A stretch of DNA of 64,000 bases, taken from Rhizohabitans arisaemae (GTDB lineage: Bacteria > Actinomycetota > Actinomycetes > Streptosporangiales > Streptosporangiaceae). Position numbers and translations under genes: made by a program. Position 1 is the stretch's first letter, and every line of letters starts with the position of its first letter. The notes below the pieces were generated by a model. That model saw only the letters and a list, made by a program, of their open reading frames with translations, had not been told where the DNA came from and did not search any database. The DNA lies in the NCBI RefSeq assembly GCF_025996515.1, contig NZ_BLRH01000029.1, forward strand, positions 372,001-436,000, in the 5' to 3' direction. Shown here in pieces: positions 35,801 to 47,981 of this stretch.

Positions 35801-36018
35801 GCCGGTTTCTATTTTTAATGGCTACTACCTGTTTTTAGTCTTTTGTAACAGACTTGCGCGGTCTAAAAGTTGCGCCGTGCTCTGTTCTGCGATTACCGGC
35901 TATATCGCGGAGTTATGGAAAGTTGTGGGGTACTCCTGGGGAATCCGGAAGTGTCAGCTTGGGTCAAGCCCAGCCGGCCGGGCTCCTTTGGTCCCTTAAC
36001 CCCCCGAGGGACTTGTGA

Positions 36019-39279
<3,261 letters not shown>

Positions 39280-39288
39280 AACCATGAA

Positions 39289-39323
39289 GGGGTGGCGGCC
39301 GGGTCGGCTCCGGCCGCCACCCC
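39289..39323 (+). terminator. Strong hairpin terminator after the protease gene
   Basis: GGGGTGGCGGCCGG (39289-39302) pairs perfectly with CCGGCCGCCACCCC (39310-39323) around a seven-base loop. It begins nine bases after the stop codon. Confidence 0.92.
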
Positions 39324-39410
39324 GTGTCCCGGGTGGGATGTCCGCGCGGGCTGTGGCATCGTTTTGCGACGGAGGCGGTGCCGCAGCCCGCCGGATGTGA
39401 GGAGGCCCTC

Positions 39411-39707
39411 GTGATCGTCGCGTTCTCGGTTACCCCGCTCGGCGTCGGAGAGGATGTGGGCGAGGTGGTCGCGGAAGCCGTACGCGTGGTCCGGGAGAGC
39501 GGCCTGCCCAATCGCACCGACGCCATGTTCACCACCGTCGAAGGCGACTGGGACGAGGTGATGGACGTCATCAGGCGCGCCACCGAGGCCGTCGCCGCCA
39601 GAGCCCCCCGAGTGGGCCTCGTCCTCAAAGCCGACATCCGCCCCGGCGTGACCGACGCCCTCACCGCAAAAGTGGACAGCATCGAACGTCACCTGGCCAC
39701 CGATTGA
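39411..39707 (+). CDS. MTH1187/YkoF-type thiamine-binding family protein
   Basis: A 98-residue protein starting [20 protein letters not shown], then [20 protein letters not shown] and [15 protein letters not shown]. This is the small ferredoxin-like fold family (formerly DUF77) whose members bind thiamine or hydroxymethylpyrimidine. The GTG at 39411 with GAGGAGG before it gives the family length; the frame is open further upstream without family sequence. Monocistronic. Ligand in this organism unknown. Confidence 0.88.
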   Translation: MIVAFSVTPLGVGEDVGEVVAEAVRVVRESGLPNRTDAMFTTVEGDWDEVMDVIRRATEAVAARAPRVGLVLKADIRPGVTDALTAKVDSIERHLATD

Positions 39708-39889
39708 ATTTCCTGTACGGTCCACGGACATCAACCCCCGTTCTGTACGGGCAAAGCCGGCCCTAACCGAGTGGTCACTCATCACCTAACGGGGTACCGC
39801 AGGTCGTCCCCCGCATCGTGCCTTGCCGGCCGACCCATGACCCGCCCACAGCGCGGAAGCGGGCCTTCGGCCGTACCCGCCGTATCGCC

Positions 39890-40291
39890 TCAGCTCTTCT
39901 TGGGGTGGGCGACGACGAATGAGACGGGGCCCGGCCCGGGGAGCTCCAGGAGTTCCCAGTCAAGGGTGTGGGCGGTTTCCGGGATCGGTCCGGCTTGTTC
40001 GTCGGCGGGTGCCCAGAGCCGCAGTTCCGGGTGGATGATGACGGTGACCGGTTCTCCGGGCCCGTCGTGGGCGAGCTCCGCGACGTAGGCGAATTCATCG
40101 TCTATCCGCAGCCGGAGGGCGCGGCCGTCGGCCCAGGCCCACAGGTGGGTGGTTCCGACGGGGGTGGTCGTCGGGGGTGGGCCGAGGTGTGGTCCGTCCA
40201 GGTCCGTCCAGGCGCAGGTCGTCCCGGTCAGGAGTTCGAGCGCCGTGGACCAGGGGAGCCGTCCGTGGCCGGTCAGCGTCCAGTTCTTCAC
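39890..40291 (-). CDS. csx19: Csx19-like type III CRISPR protein
   Basis: A 133-residue protein ending the type III operon. It is rich in Trp and beta-strand-like segments (HLWAWADGRALRLRIDDEFA, VIIHPELRLWAPADEQAG). Position after csx10 and RAMP genes, size and composition fit the Csx19 family of III-D loci, but the identification rests mainly on context. Its GTG overlaps the stop of the double-RAMP gene (GTGA). A longer overlapping open frame upstream on the same strand is only a shadow of the RAMP gene. Confidence 0.6.
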   Translation of the reverse strand: MKNWTLTGHGRLPWSTALELLTGTTCAWTDLDGPHLGPPPTTTPVGTTHLWAWADGRALRLRIDDEFAYVAELAHDGPGEPVTVIIHPELRLWAPADEQAGPIPETAHTLDWELLELPGPGPVSFVVAHPKKS

Positions 40292-41556
40292 GCGGCGTCT
40301 CCGGTCACATGGTGCAGAAGGGCCCAGGTGGCGGAGGTCCGCTCCCCTTCGGCCTGCTCGGGGGTGAGGTCGGTACGGCGGAGTGTGCCGAGTCCGCGGG
40401 TGGTGGCTCCGCCGATTCCGGTGAGCCCGCTGTGGATGTCGGCGAGTGCCAGGTTGATCAGGCCACGGATCACGGGGGAGACCTCCCCGTCGAGGTGGAT
40501 CTCCAGGGTGAGCCGGCCGGATTCGACGACTTCCTCGGCGTACAGGAGGCCGCCTGCGGCGCCGCCGGTGAACCGGTCGAGCGCGACGTGCTGCCGGGTG
40601 ACCACGGTCGCGGCTTCGATCGGGGAATCGGTGAAGATCAGCCGGGAGCGTGCCCCGGAGCCGTTTCCTCCGGCCCAGCCGAAGGCGTCGCAGATCAGGC
40701 AGGAGCCGCAGATCGCCTCTTCCTCGCCTTGGGCGCCGCGGACCAGGCTCGACCGGCAGACTCGCTGGTCCAGTGAGCCGAGGATGAATTCGCAGCGCGA
40801 CCGGAGAATCCCCTTCCAGGTCGAGCCGGGCACCATGGGGAGGCCGCCGGACCGGACGAGCAGTGCCCGCTTGGTGTCTTCGTCCCGGGTTCCGCCGCCG
40901 ATGTGCAGGCCGTCGACGATCTCCCAGTGGGAGCGGAGCACCTCCGGTGTCTCGGGGGCCGTCTCGGGGAGCGCGATCGGCTCGGTGGCCGTGTCGCCGT
41001 ACATGCCGGGTCCGCCTTCGCCGAGCCAGGCCCGCAGGCCGTCGGGGGTGCCGAGGTCCACCGTGCGGCCCCGTACCCCGGTCACCCTGGCCCGGCCGAA
41101 GCCGACGGATCGCCCGCCGCCGATCCCCGGTCGCCAGCGGGCGAGCAGGTCGAGCAGCTCGGGGAGGAGCCGGTCCTCGTCCAGGCGCAGGTAGACGGTG
41201 ATCCGGGTTCCGGGGGCGAGGTGCTGTGATCGGCGGAGCGAGTTTCTCGCCGGCGCGGCCCGGTGCCGGTCGACGGCGGTTCGGGCCCGGGAGACGACCT
41301 GATCCTGTACGGCGGTTCCGATGAGGCGGACGGGGGACGCGAGCGTCTTCTCGCCGACCGTGCCGAAGAGTTCCACGGCCGCCTGGCCGGCGTGCGCCCG
41401 GAGGGAGCCGGCGATCGAGGTGGCCGGGATGTGCGGTCTGCCGTAGGGGTCCCGGGCGATGGGGAGCTGGGGGTGTTCCGTCGCCGCGGTCTCCGGGGCC
41501 GCGACCCCGCCTGGGCTGGTCAGCTCCAGGTCCACCCGGAGCAAGGTCACTTTCAT
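40288..41556 (-). CDS. Double RAMP (Cas7-like fusion) CRISPR type III protein
   Basis: A 422-residue protein with two RAMP domains. The first (about 1-175) has PHIPATSIAGSLRAHAGQAA and the Gly-rich loop GGGRSVGFGRARV. The second (about 185-405) repeats the pattern with LHIGGGTRDEDTKR, LPMVPGSTWKGILRSRCEFI, a Cys-rich insert ICGSCLICDAFGW that may bind zinc, and GIGGATTRGLGTLRR. It probably forms two consecutive Cas7-type backbone units around the crRNA. The D-containing thumb typical of RNA-cleaving Csm3/Cmr4 needs alignment to locate. ATGA overlap with the upstream gene. Confidence 0.88.
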   Translation of the reverse strand: MKVTLLRVDLELTSPGGVAAPETAATEHPQLPIARDPYGRPHIPATSIAGSLRAHAGQAAVELFGTVGEKTLASPVRLIGTAVQDQVVSRARTAVDRHRAAPARNSLRRSQHLAPGTRITVYLRLDEDRLLPELLDLLARWRPGIGGGRSVGFGRARVTGVRGRTVDLGTPDGLRAWLGEGGPGMYGDTATEPIALPETAPETPEVLRSHWEIVDGLHIGGGTRDEDTKRALLVRSGGLPMVPGSTWKGILRSRCEFILGSLDQRVCRSSLVRGAQGEEEAICGSCLICDAFGWAGGNGSGARSRLIFTDSPIEAATVVTRQHVALDRFTGGAAGGLLYAEEVVESGRLTLEIHLDGEVSPVIRGLINLALADIHSGLTGIGGATTRGLGTLRRTDLTPEQAEGERTSATWALLHHVTGDAA

Positions 41557-42896
41557 CCGTTGTCCCGCACCTTGTTTTCGAGCTCCTGCCGAACCTGGGT
41601 GATCTGCTGGACGGTGTACCGGGTGAGGATCCGGTGGAGTGTCTCCCGGAAGGTCGAATACTGGAGGGCTTCCTCAAGGATGGGCCGGCCCAGCAGGTAG
41701 GGGCCGGGGCGGTCCTCGCCGCGGCACTGGTCGAGAAACCTGCCGAGTTCCCGCATCAGCCATTTTCCGTGACCGGATGCGAACAGGACGGTCGCGTCGC
41801 TCTCCCCGGCGGATTCGTCGTCCCCCGGCGGGGTCGGCGCGGCGGGCCGGTGCCAGGGACCGGCTTGGATCCAGCCGAATCCTTCGCCTCGGCGGAGCCC
41901 GAGCCCGTGCCTGAGCAGCCCTTCGACCGCGTCCGGGTCCGGCCGGTCGTCGAGGAGCAGCTCGAACACCGACCCCGCGGTCACCGCGAGTTCGTCCGGC
42001 TTGGGAAGGTTGCTCGCCGCGTGCCAGCCGCCGACCGTGGTCGTCCGGACCCAGCGGCGGCCGACGGTGACCTTCACCCCGAGCTGCTCGGACAGGAGTG
42101 TGGTGTCCGGTACGTCGACGGGGCGGCCCGCCCGGTCGACCAGGATCGCCGGGGTGGTCAGCCGGAGCACCAGCCGGTCGTCCTCGATCGGTGCCGGACG
42201 GTTCCCGGCCGGTCTGGCCGAGTAGTCGGCGGCTCCGCTGGTGCTGCGCCGTCCGCCGATGTGGATCCTCCTGGTCTCGCCGAGCCAGCTGTTCGAGCCG
42301 ACGATCTGACCGGTGAAGGAACGCCACGTCCGTTTTCCGTCCCGGCCGGGTTCCCGGTCGAACGGGCGTAGCGCCTGACGCGTGTAGAGCATGCCGTCGG
42401 CCGAGGTCTCCCCGTCCGTGAGCGCGAGCCGGGTCTTCTCGGCCCGCCCGGCCCGGGCCGTGTCGAAGAACTCGACCTCGCCGCGGCCGTGCACCGTCGG
42501 GCCGTCGCAGCTCGGACAGGTTCTGCCGGTCTGGCCGAAGGCCTCGTCCTGCAAGGCGGTCCGGCATGGGTCGTCGAGGTCGCCCTCGTCGGCGTATTTG
42601 CACCGTTTCACCGATAGCGGCACGACCGATGAGCCGACGGCCAGCAGCGGGCCGAACCGGACCTTCCGCTCGAACAACTCCTCGAACTCGGCGCGCCGTC
42701 CCGGGGGGATGACCGCACGTCCCGGACGGAGCGGATCCGGCTCGCCGTACTCGTTGATCCAGGCGGCCGCGAGCGCGCCCCGCAGCACCGAGCCCGGCAC
42801 GTGCAACCGGGTCTGGATCGGCGCGTCCGCGGTGGGGCGGACCCCGATGGCGAACGCCTGCCTGGCCACGACGGTGACGTCCAGTACCTCGGTCAT
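41553..42896 (-). CDS. csx10: Csx10-like RAMP protein (type III)
   Basis: A 447-residue RAMP protein. RLHVPGSVLRGALAAAWINE is the N-terminal RAMP motif, and the Gly-rich loop is LGLRRGEGFGWIQAG near the C-terminal third. A Cys cluster (CKYADEGDLDDPC, then CPSCDG) may bind zinc. Size and domain plan fit Csx10, the Cas5-like subunit of type III-D that caps the crRNA 5' end, though Cmr3-like is the alternative. The ATG at 42896 overlaps the stop of the small RAMP gene. Confidence 0.78.
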   Translation of the reverse strand: MTEVLDVTVVARQAFAIGVRPTADAPIQTRLHVPGSVLRGALAAAWINEYGEPDPLRPGRAVIPPGRRAEFEELFERKVRFGPLLAVGSSVVPLSVKRCKYADEGDLDDPCRTALQDEAFGQTGRTCPSCDGPTVHGRGEVEFFDTARAGRAEKTRLALTDGETSADGMLYTRQALRPFDREPGRDGKRTWRSFTGQIVGSNSWLGETRRIHIGGRRSTSGAADYSARPAGNRPAPIEDDRLVLRLTTPAILVDRAGRPVDVPDTTLLSEQLGVKVTVGRRWVRTTTVGGWHAASNLPKPDELAVTAGSVFELLLDDRPDPDAVEGLLRHGLGLRRGEGFGWIQAGPWHRPAAPTPPGDDESAGESDATVLFASGHGKWLMRELGRFLDQCRGEDRPGPYLLGRPILEEALQYSTFRETLHRILTRYTVQQITQVRQELENKVRDNG

Positions 42897-43480
42897 GACA
42901 TGCTCCTCAGCGTGGCGAGGTCGGCGAGGAGCGCTTCGTCGATCGCCGGGTCCTCGGGGGTCATGCTCACCCAGCCGAGGCCCCGGCGGCGGTCGGCGCC
43001 CAGGGCGTGCACCGCGGCCGCCGAGGCGGCGAGGACCACCCGGTGCCTGCGCGCGGTCTCGGGGTAGAGGGGGAAACGCCGGGTCACGGTGAACGTGGCC
43101 GACTCCGCCCAGACCTCCTCCCCGGAGACGAGGTGCCCGCGCTTGGCCGTACCGGTCTCGTTGTCGATGGAGACCCGGGTACGGACACATGTCCGCGGAC
43201 CCTCGCCGGTGAACTCGGCGTCGCTCCAGTGCCAGGGCGAGGCGACCCGGGCTTTCGCGGATGGGGTGTGCGGCGTGCGGGTGCGGTCGGCCTCGCTCCC
43301 GTAGACCTCGGTGATCAGGTCGTTTCCGCCGGGAAGCAGCAGCCGTGCCGCCGCCCGCATCAACCCCTTCAGCGAGGAGGCGGGGAGCAGATCGTCCGCG
43401 TCCACCGCCTCGTGCGTGTCGGCCCTGGCGACCCCGGTCGCGACCCGGAACGGGCCGTGAAAGGCGATCGTGACCTTCAC
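42893..43480 (-). CDS. Single-domain RAMP (Cas7/Csm3-like) protein
   Basis: A 195-residue RAMP protein. It opens KVTIAFHGPFRVATGVARAD, has the ASSLKGLMRAAARLLL motif and ends with the Gly-rich loop GADRRRGLGWVSM. Similar in plan to Csm3-type backbone subunits, but shorter than usual. The GTG at 43480 overlaps the cas10 stop (GTGA). Confidence 0.85.
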   Translation of the reverse strand: MKVTIAFHGPFRVATGVARADTHEAVDADDLLPASSLKGLMRAAARLLLPGGNDLITEVYGSEADRTRTPHTPSAKARVASPWHWSDAEFTGEGPRTCVRTRVSIDNETGTAKRGHLVSGEEVWAESATFTVTRRFPLYPETARRHRVVLAASAAAVHALGADRRRGLGWVSMTPEDPAIDEALLADLATLRSMS

Positions 43481-44850
43481 CTCCACCACCTCACGATTCT
43501 CAGCGCGTGTCCCAGCCCGATGGGCCCGCCGCCCGTGAACGGCTCGATCTTCTCCGGGAAGCCCATGCGCTTGGCCAGGGTCTCGGCGCGTTTCACGCCC
43601 TCGACGGGATCCCGCTCCACCGCCAGCTCCTGCAGGAGGTTGCTCCGGCCGGCGGGCGGGACGGTGAGCAGTCTTTCCAGGTCGGCGGTGGCGTCCCGCA
43701 GGTCGTCCGCCTTCAGTGCGGGGAACCGCGCCCCGTCCGTGCCGTCCACCGTCACATCCAGGGCGTGCACCGAGGAACCCCGGCCGCGGGTCAGGCGCTT
43801 GGCCTGTTTGAGCCCGCGCTCGGCGTTGTCGACCACCAGCGAGAAGGGGGTGGTCACGTGGGCGATGATCAGGCCCGCGGACGCGGAGGGGATCGGGAGC
43901 CCGGGCCTCTCGCCGAGCGTCTCGGCCATGAGCTCGCCGAACCCGTTCAAGAACGCCAGGACGAACGGCCAGGCCCGCGCGGCGGGCAGGCTCACCAGCA
44001 CGTCGTCGCCGCCGACCACGTGCGGCACCACGCAGAGCGACTTCTCCCCGGGCCGCCGCACCTGTTCGGTGGCCCGTACCAGCGCCGTCCAGGTGTGCTC
44101 CGAGACCTTCCTGGAGATCACCTTCTTCAGGGCGCCGTCGTCCTCGGCCAGCCGGTCGAAGAGGATCCCCATGGAGTTTCCGTCGGCGTAGACCGTGGCA
44201 AGGTGGTTCCCCGAAGGCGAGCCGGGGGAGTCGTCCCGGGGGTCCAGCCGGGCCAGCTCGTCGAAACCCTGCACCCGGTCCACCCCGAGCTGCCGGGCGA
44301 GCCGGTGCTCGGCGTCCTTGCCCAGGCTGCGGGTTCCGTGACTTTCCCGCATCCGGCAATCGGCGCACACCTGCCTGACCTCACGGTCGCCGAGTTTCAC
44401 CTCGTCCACCGCGTGCGCCGTACGGCACAGTCGGCACGGCGCGGCGAACGGGAATTCCGGCGGAACCGGCAGATCGGTCCGGAACGGGGCCGTGACCGGG
44501 GATCGGCCTGCGGTCCGGCTTTCCTTTATCGCCTGATAGGCGTGCAGATAGTCCACTCCGGTACTCCAGGCGGCTTGGAACTCCGCGCCCGGAAGCTGCG
44601 TCCGCAGGTAGGCGAGGACGTCGTCGACGATTGCCTCGGGGTCCCGATCGACGATCAGGCTCACCACCCCGTCCGCGGAGCCGGCCTCCTCGTTGATCTT
44701 GGCACGCGCGCCGAGCAGCCGCTTCATCGTCTCCTGGTTCGTCGCGTCGGCGAGCCGCGCACTAGCCCCTCGCCGGCCCCGGAGCCGAGGGGTACGGGCG
44801 AGATAGCGCTGGATACCCTTCACACCGATCTCGGCGTAGAACGCGGTCAT
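43477..44850 (-). CDS. cas10: Cas10, HD-less, with intact GGDD palm
   Basis: A 457-residue type III large subunit. It begins directly with a palm-like domain (FYAEIGVKGIQRYLARTPRL) and has no N-terminal HD nuclease. A zinc knuckle lies at Cys139, Cys142, Cys162 and Cys165. The second palm holds YADGNSMG (Asp223) and GGDD at 280-283, the cyclic-oligoadenylate synthase motif. It is much shorter than typical Cas10 (about 700-900 residues). Target-RNA binding would trigger signalling rather than HD-based DNA cleavage. No CARF or SAVED receptor is seen nearby. It overlaps both neighbours by four bases. Confidence 0.9.
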   Translation of the reverse strand: MTAFYAEIGVKGIQRYLARTPRLRGRRGASARLADATNQETMKRLLGARAKINEEAGSADGVVSLIVDRDPEAIVDDVLAYLRTQLPGAEFQAAWSTGVDYLHAYQAIKESRTAGRSPVTAPFRTDLPVPPEFPFAAPCRLCRTAHAVDEVKLGDREVRQVCADCRMRESHGTRSLGKDAEHRLARQLGVDRVQGFDELARLDPRDDSPGSPSGNHLATVYADGNSMGILFDRLAEDDGALKKVISRKVSEHTWTALVRATEQVRRPGEKSLCVVPHVVGGDDVLVSLPAARAWPFVLAFLNGFGELMAETLGERPGLPIPSASAGLIIAHVTTPFSLVVDNAERGLKQAKRLTRGRGSSVHALDVTVDGTDGARFPALKADDLRDATADLERLLTVPPAGRSNLLQELAVERDPVEGVKRAETLAKRMGFPEKIEPFTGGGPIGLGHALRIVRWWR

Positions 44851-46844
44851 CGGGCGCTCCGTGGCACGCGCGGCTTCAGCGTGATCGATTGCTTGGCCCG
44901 GGTCACCTCGGGAAGCGGCGTCAACGGGGCCTTCTCCTCCTTGTAGAGCACGCCTTGACTGTCTTTCCAGAACGTGAAACCCACGGCGAGGTGGTCCTTG
45001 GTGAGCTCACCCGAGGGGATCTCCTCCTCCGTGGGGTACCAGACCCGGACGGGGGAAACCCGGTCGATCTGGAGTGCCGCGGCCACCGCGCAGCGCGTCG
45101 CCCGGACGCCCGGGTCGACGTCCTCCTCGAACGCGGTACGGGCCGCCGCCGTCACCTCGGCCGGGTCGGGCGGGTCGAACTCGGCCAGATAGCGGGATTC
45201 GGCGGTGTCCACCCGCAGCGCGCGGATCGACGAGGTGCAGGTGCCGAAGCCGAACGGGCGCCCGCCGCCCACCGCGAAGCCGTACCGCTCACTCTTCCGC
45301 TTGCCGCCCTTGCCCCCGCATATGGCGCAGGCACAGGGGAGCGGCCCCGGTTCCAGTACGGCGAGCAGACCGCCGAGCTGGGCGGCCGTGAGGTTCTCGA
45401 ACCGGACGGTGAACACGAAACGGGCCCCGGCCTCCACCGTCTCCGCGCTTTTCGCCATCTCCCCCGTGAACGGCCGATCCTTCACCCGCAGCAGGGGGCG
45501 CTTGTCGGCTTGCGCGGTCAGCCAGTAGTGCTTGCGGCCACGCAGCATCCGCACCGGCTTGTCCGCATTCGATCCCCAATCCCGCAGCGGTCGCTCTCCC
45601 GGGTTGACGTCGTTCGGCTCCAGATAGAACTGCCCGGCGCCGGGCCGCGGCTGCCCGAGCGGGGCGAGATGTTCGACCTTGACGGAGTACGGGCCGGCGA
45701 CCCGGGCGTCGGAGAACCGGACATGCCCGCGGTAGCTCCGCTGACGGGCCTCCGGCCGGTCCTCGCGTTCGGTGTCCGCGGAGCCGAAGATCCGGCAGGT
45801 GGGGCAGAGGTCGTCCGGGTCCGAGCAGGGCAGCAGCACCGTCGGCACCCGCTCCTTGGCGGCGTGCTTGCCCGCGTGCCGCCAGATCGCCGACAGGGCG
45901 AAATCGTCGATCAGCTTGTTCCGGCCCTGCCCCCGGCTGAGCACCCACAGCACTTGACCGGGGAGCAGGGCACGCCGGGCCAGGTGCCGCTTCCCCAGCA
46001 GTTCAGGCCCGCGCCGTACCTCCTCCTCCAGCGTGGCGAGGCCGGTGGGGACGACCGTGTTCGGGCGCCGGGCGAGCCGCATGTCGTTGGTGCCGTCGAC
46101 CGCCCACTGGTAGTCCTCCCAGGCTTTGTCGGCCACCTCCTCCGCGACGGTCTCGCTCAGCCTGCCCACCGCGAAGAAGACGCCCTTGGACCTCTGCCGG
46201 GTGCCCAGGTCGGTGACGAGCACCGTCCAGCCGGTGCCCGCCGTGACCTCGGCCCCGCTGATCAGCTCGTTCCGGTTCTTGTGACCGTGCTTGACCCAGC
46301 CGTTCCCGGGGAGGTCCACCCGAGCCCCGGTCACCACCTTGTCCGGCCCGCCGAGGGCGCGGGCGAGGTCGTGCGCGGGCACCCAGACGACCTCGTCGCA
46401 GAGCCGGAGCCTGACGGGCCGCCCACCGGCGTCGACCGCCTCCACCAGCCCGAGTGTCCAGCCGGTGCCCCGTACTTTGGCGACGTCCCGGTGGCCTGGG
46501 CGGAAGTCGCCGTGGAAGACCCGCAGGCACCCGCCCGCGATCACTTCGTGCAGGGAACGCAGGACGCCGGCGAGCGCGGAGCCGGGCAGGTACGGCTCCG
46601 GTTCACCTGTGGCGCCGGGGAAGGCCCGGGTGGGAAAGGCGTGCACGCCGTCGTCCCTGACGGCCCGTTCACGCACCGCCCCGCGGAGGAGTAGGGGGGA
46701 TTGAGCGGTCAGCTCGACCTCTATCTCGCCGAGGTAGCGGCCGGAGCCGAGTTTCACGTGGCCGTGGGGTGGCGCTCGAAACGCCTTTGGATCCACTATT
46801 TCCGGAAATGGGATGAACGTATATGGATTGATGAACGTTGACAC
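44847..46844 (-). CDS. TIGR03986-family large RAMP protein
   Basis: A 665-residue protein, first of the operon. The head STFINPYTFIPFPEIVDP is the characteristic start of the TIGR03986 family of CRISPR-associated RAMP proteins. Further marks are PYLPGSALAGVLRSLHEVIA, the LCPTCRIFGSADTE Cys motif common in Cas7-like proteins, a second Cys motif CACAICGGKGGK and the Gly-rich GGGRPFGFGTCTSS. It probably supplies one or two Cas7-type units of the effector. The GTG start at 46844 has only a weak ribosome site. Genes downstream overlap in series. Confidence 0.88.
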   Translation of the reverse strand: MSTFINPYTFIPFPEIVDPKAFRAPPHGHVKLGSGRYLGEIEVELTAQSPLLLRGAVRERAVRDDGVHAFPTRAFPGATGEPEPYLPGSALAGVLRSLHEVIAGGCLRVFHGDFRPGHRDVAKVRGTGWTLGLVEAVDAGGRPVRLRLCDEVVWVPAHDLARALGGPDKVVTGARVDLPGNGWVKHGHKNRNELISGAEVTAGTGWTVLVTDLGTRQRSKGVFFAVGRLSETVAEEVADKAWEDYQWAVDGTNDMRLARRPNTVVPTGLATLEEEVRRGPELLGKRHLARRALLPGQVLWVLSRGQGRNKLIDDFALSAIWRHAGKHAAKERVPTVLLPCSDPDDLCPTCRIFGSADTEREDRPEARQRSYRGHVRFSDARVAGPYSVKVEHLAPLGQPRPGAGQFYLEPNDVNPGERPLRDWGSNADKPVRMLRGRKHYWLTAQADKRPLLRVKDRPFTGEMAKSAETVEAGARFVFTVRFENLTAAQLGGLLAVLEPGPLPCACAICGGKGGKRKSERYGFAVGGGRPFGFGTCTSSIRALRVDTAESRYLAEFDPPDPAEVTAAARTAFEEDVDPGVRATRCAVAAALQIDRVSPVRVWYPTEEEIPSGELTKDHLAVGFTFWKDSQGVLYKEEKAPLTPLPEVTRAKQSITLKPRVPRSAR

Positions 46845-47343
46845 GCTGGTCCACTTTCTGGCGACATCGCGGAGGCAGGGGCGAGGAGTCCGCTAGCTCG
46901 TCCTCGGGGGAGACACCGGAGATCGTCCAGGTCGGCTCGCGCGTGACCGGACCGGGCTCGGCGAGGCCCCGCCGTACCGAACGGGCGCCGCCGCCTGCGG
47001 CCGTACCCGGCTCACCGGCCACCGCGGTTGATCTCGCTGGGACAAGCGATGCCGGGAAGCCCTCGCCCTGGACATCCCCACCCCTCCGTTGCCATCACCC
47101 GCCTTAGGCAGAATGCGAGGTTAACACTGCGGAAGCGACATACCGGCTGGTTCTCGCGAAGTGCCCGGAGTATTGCAGAGCATAGGCGATCTTGAATTCC
47201 GGTATCAAAGCTAAATGTCAAGATATAGGGGATTTATTCGGAATTGGGGGAGGGGATCGGTGGTTCACGGCGAGCCACGTCGTACCGGGAACTAAGATCG
47301 CTGCTCTGCGGTGGTCGACCGCGGTACGCGAGGGGAGCACGGC
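46845..47343. other. Divergent region upstream of the CRISPR operon
   Basis: About 500 bases holding the promoters of the type III operon and the cyclase gene. The part from 47110 to 47250 is AT-rich. I searched it for repeat-spacer structure and found none. No gene is supported. Confidence 0.5.
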
Positions 47344-47967
47344 ATGCCGACGATCATTGACATCTCATGGACGATCAACGGCGACGCGCCCGTGTATCCC
47401 GGCGACGCACCCCCCGCCCTGCGGGAGGTCGCGAGCATCGAAGCCGGATCACCCTATGCGCTCACCCAGATCGAGCGGATGAGCGCCCACGTCCTCACCC
47501 ACATCGACGCCCCCGCCCACTTCATCCACGGGGCCCCGACCCTCGACGACATCCCCCTCAGCCGGTTTCAGGGGCCCGCGGTCGTCGTGGACGTCGCGGG
47601 CGACACGGTCACGGCCGGCGACGTTCCCGAAGGGGTATCCGGGAAGAACGTGTTGTTCCGGACGGCGAACTCCCACATCGGGGAGAAAGAGCCCTACCGG
47701 GAGACGTATGTCCACGTCAGTGCCGAGGCCGCGCGGTTGCTGGTGCGGCGCGGCGTCAATCTGGTGGGGATCGACTACCTCAGCGTGGATGCCGCCGTCG
47801 ACGACGACTTCAGCACGCATCGCACTCTTCTCGGGGCCGGCGTGCTGATTCTGGAGGGTCTGCGCCTCGCCCATGTGCCGAGTGGGGACTACACCCTGTG
47901 GGCGGTGCCGCTCAAGCTCGCGAACGCGGACGGGGCGCCCACCCGGGCCGTGCTCGTGGAGGGGTGA
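47344..47967 (+). CDS. Cyclase-family metal-dependent hydrolase (kynurenine formamidase-like)
   Basis: A 207-residue enzyme of the cyclase family. The motif AHVLTHIDAPAHFI corresponds to the family's HxGTHxDxPxH metal site, and GDAPVYPGDAP is the usual N-terminal stretch (P-x-x-P-G-D). It continues to VGIDYLSVDAAVDDDFSTHR, the second family block. Known members hydrolyse N-formylkynurenine or isatin. The ATG at 47344 has GAGGGGAG upstream. Substrate here unknown. Confidence 0.9.
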   Translation: MPTIIDISWTINGDAPVYPGDAPPALREVASIEAGSPYALTQIERMSAHVLTHIDAPAHFIHGAPTLDDIPLSRFQGPAVVVDVAGDTVTAGDVPEGVSGKNVLFRTANSHIGEKEPYRETYVHVSAEAARLLVRRGVNLVGIDYLSVDAAVDDDFSTHRTLLGAGVLILEGLRLAHVPSGDYTLWAVPLKLANADGAPTRAVLVEG

Positions 47968-47981
47968 CAGGGGCGTCGTCG

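Noticed and set aside
39890-41677. A long 595-codon minus-strand frame across the RAMP genes
   Set aside because: Only its last 133 codons (the Csx19-like gene) look like protein; the rest is Arg/Pro/Gly-rich and out of frame with clear RAMP motifs.
46845-47343. Possible CRISPR array or cas6 gene upstream of the type III operon
   Set aside because: No repeated 25-40-base units and no open frame with RAMP or Cas6 features were found.
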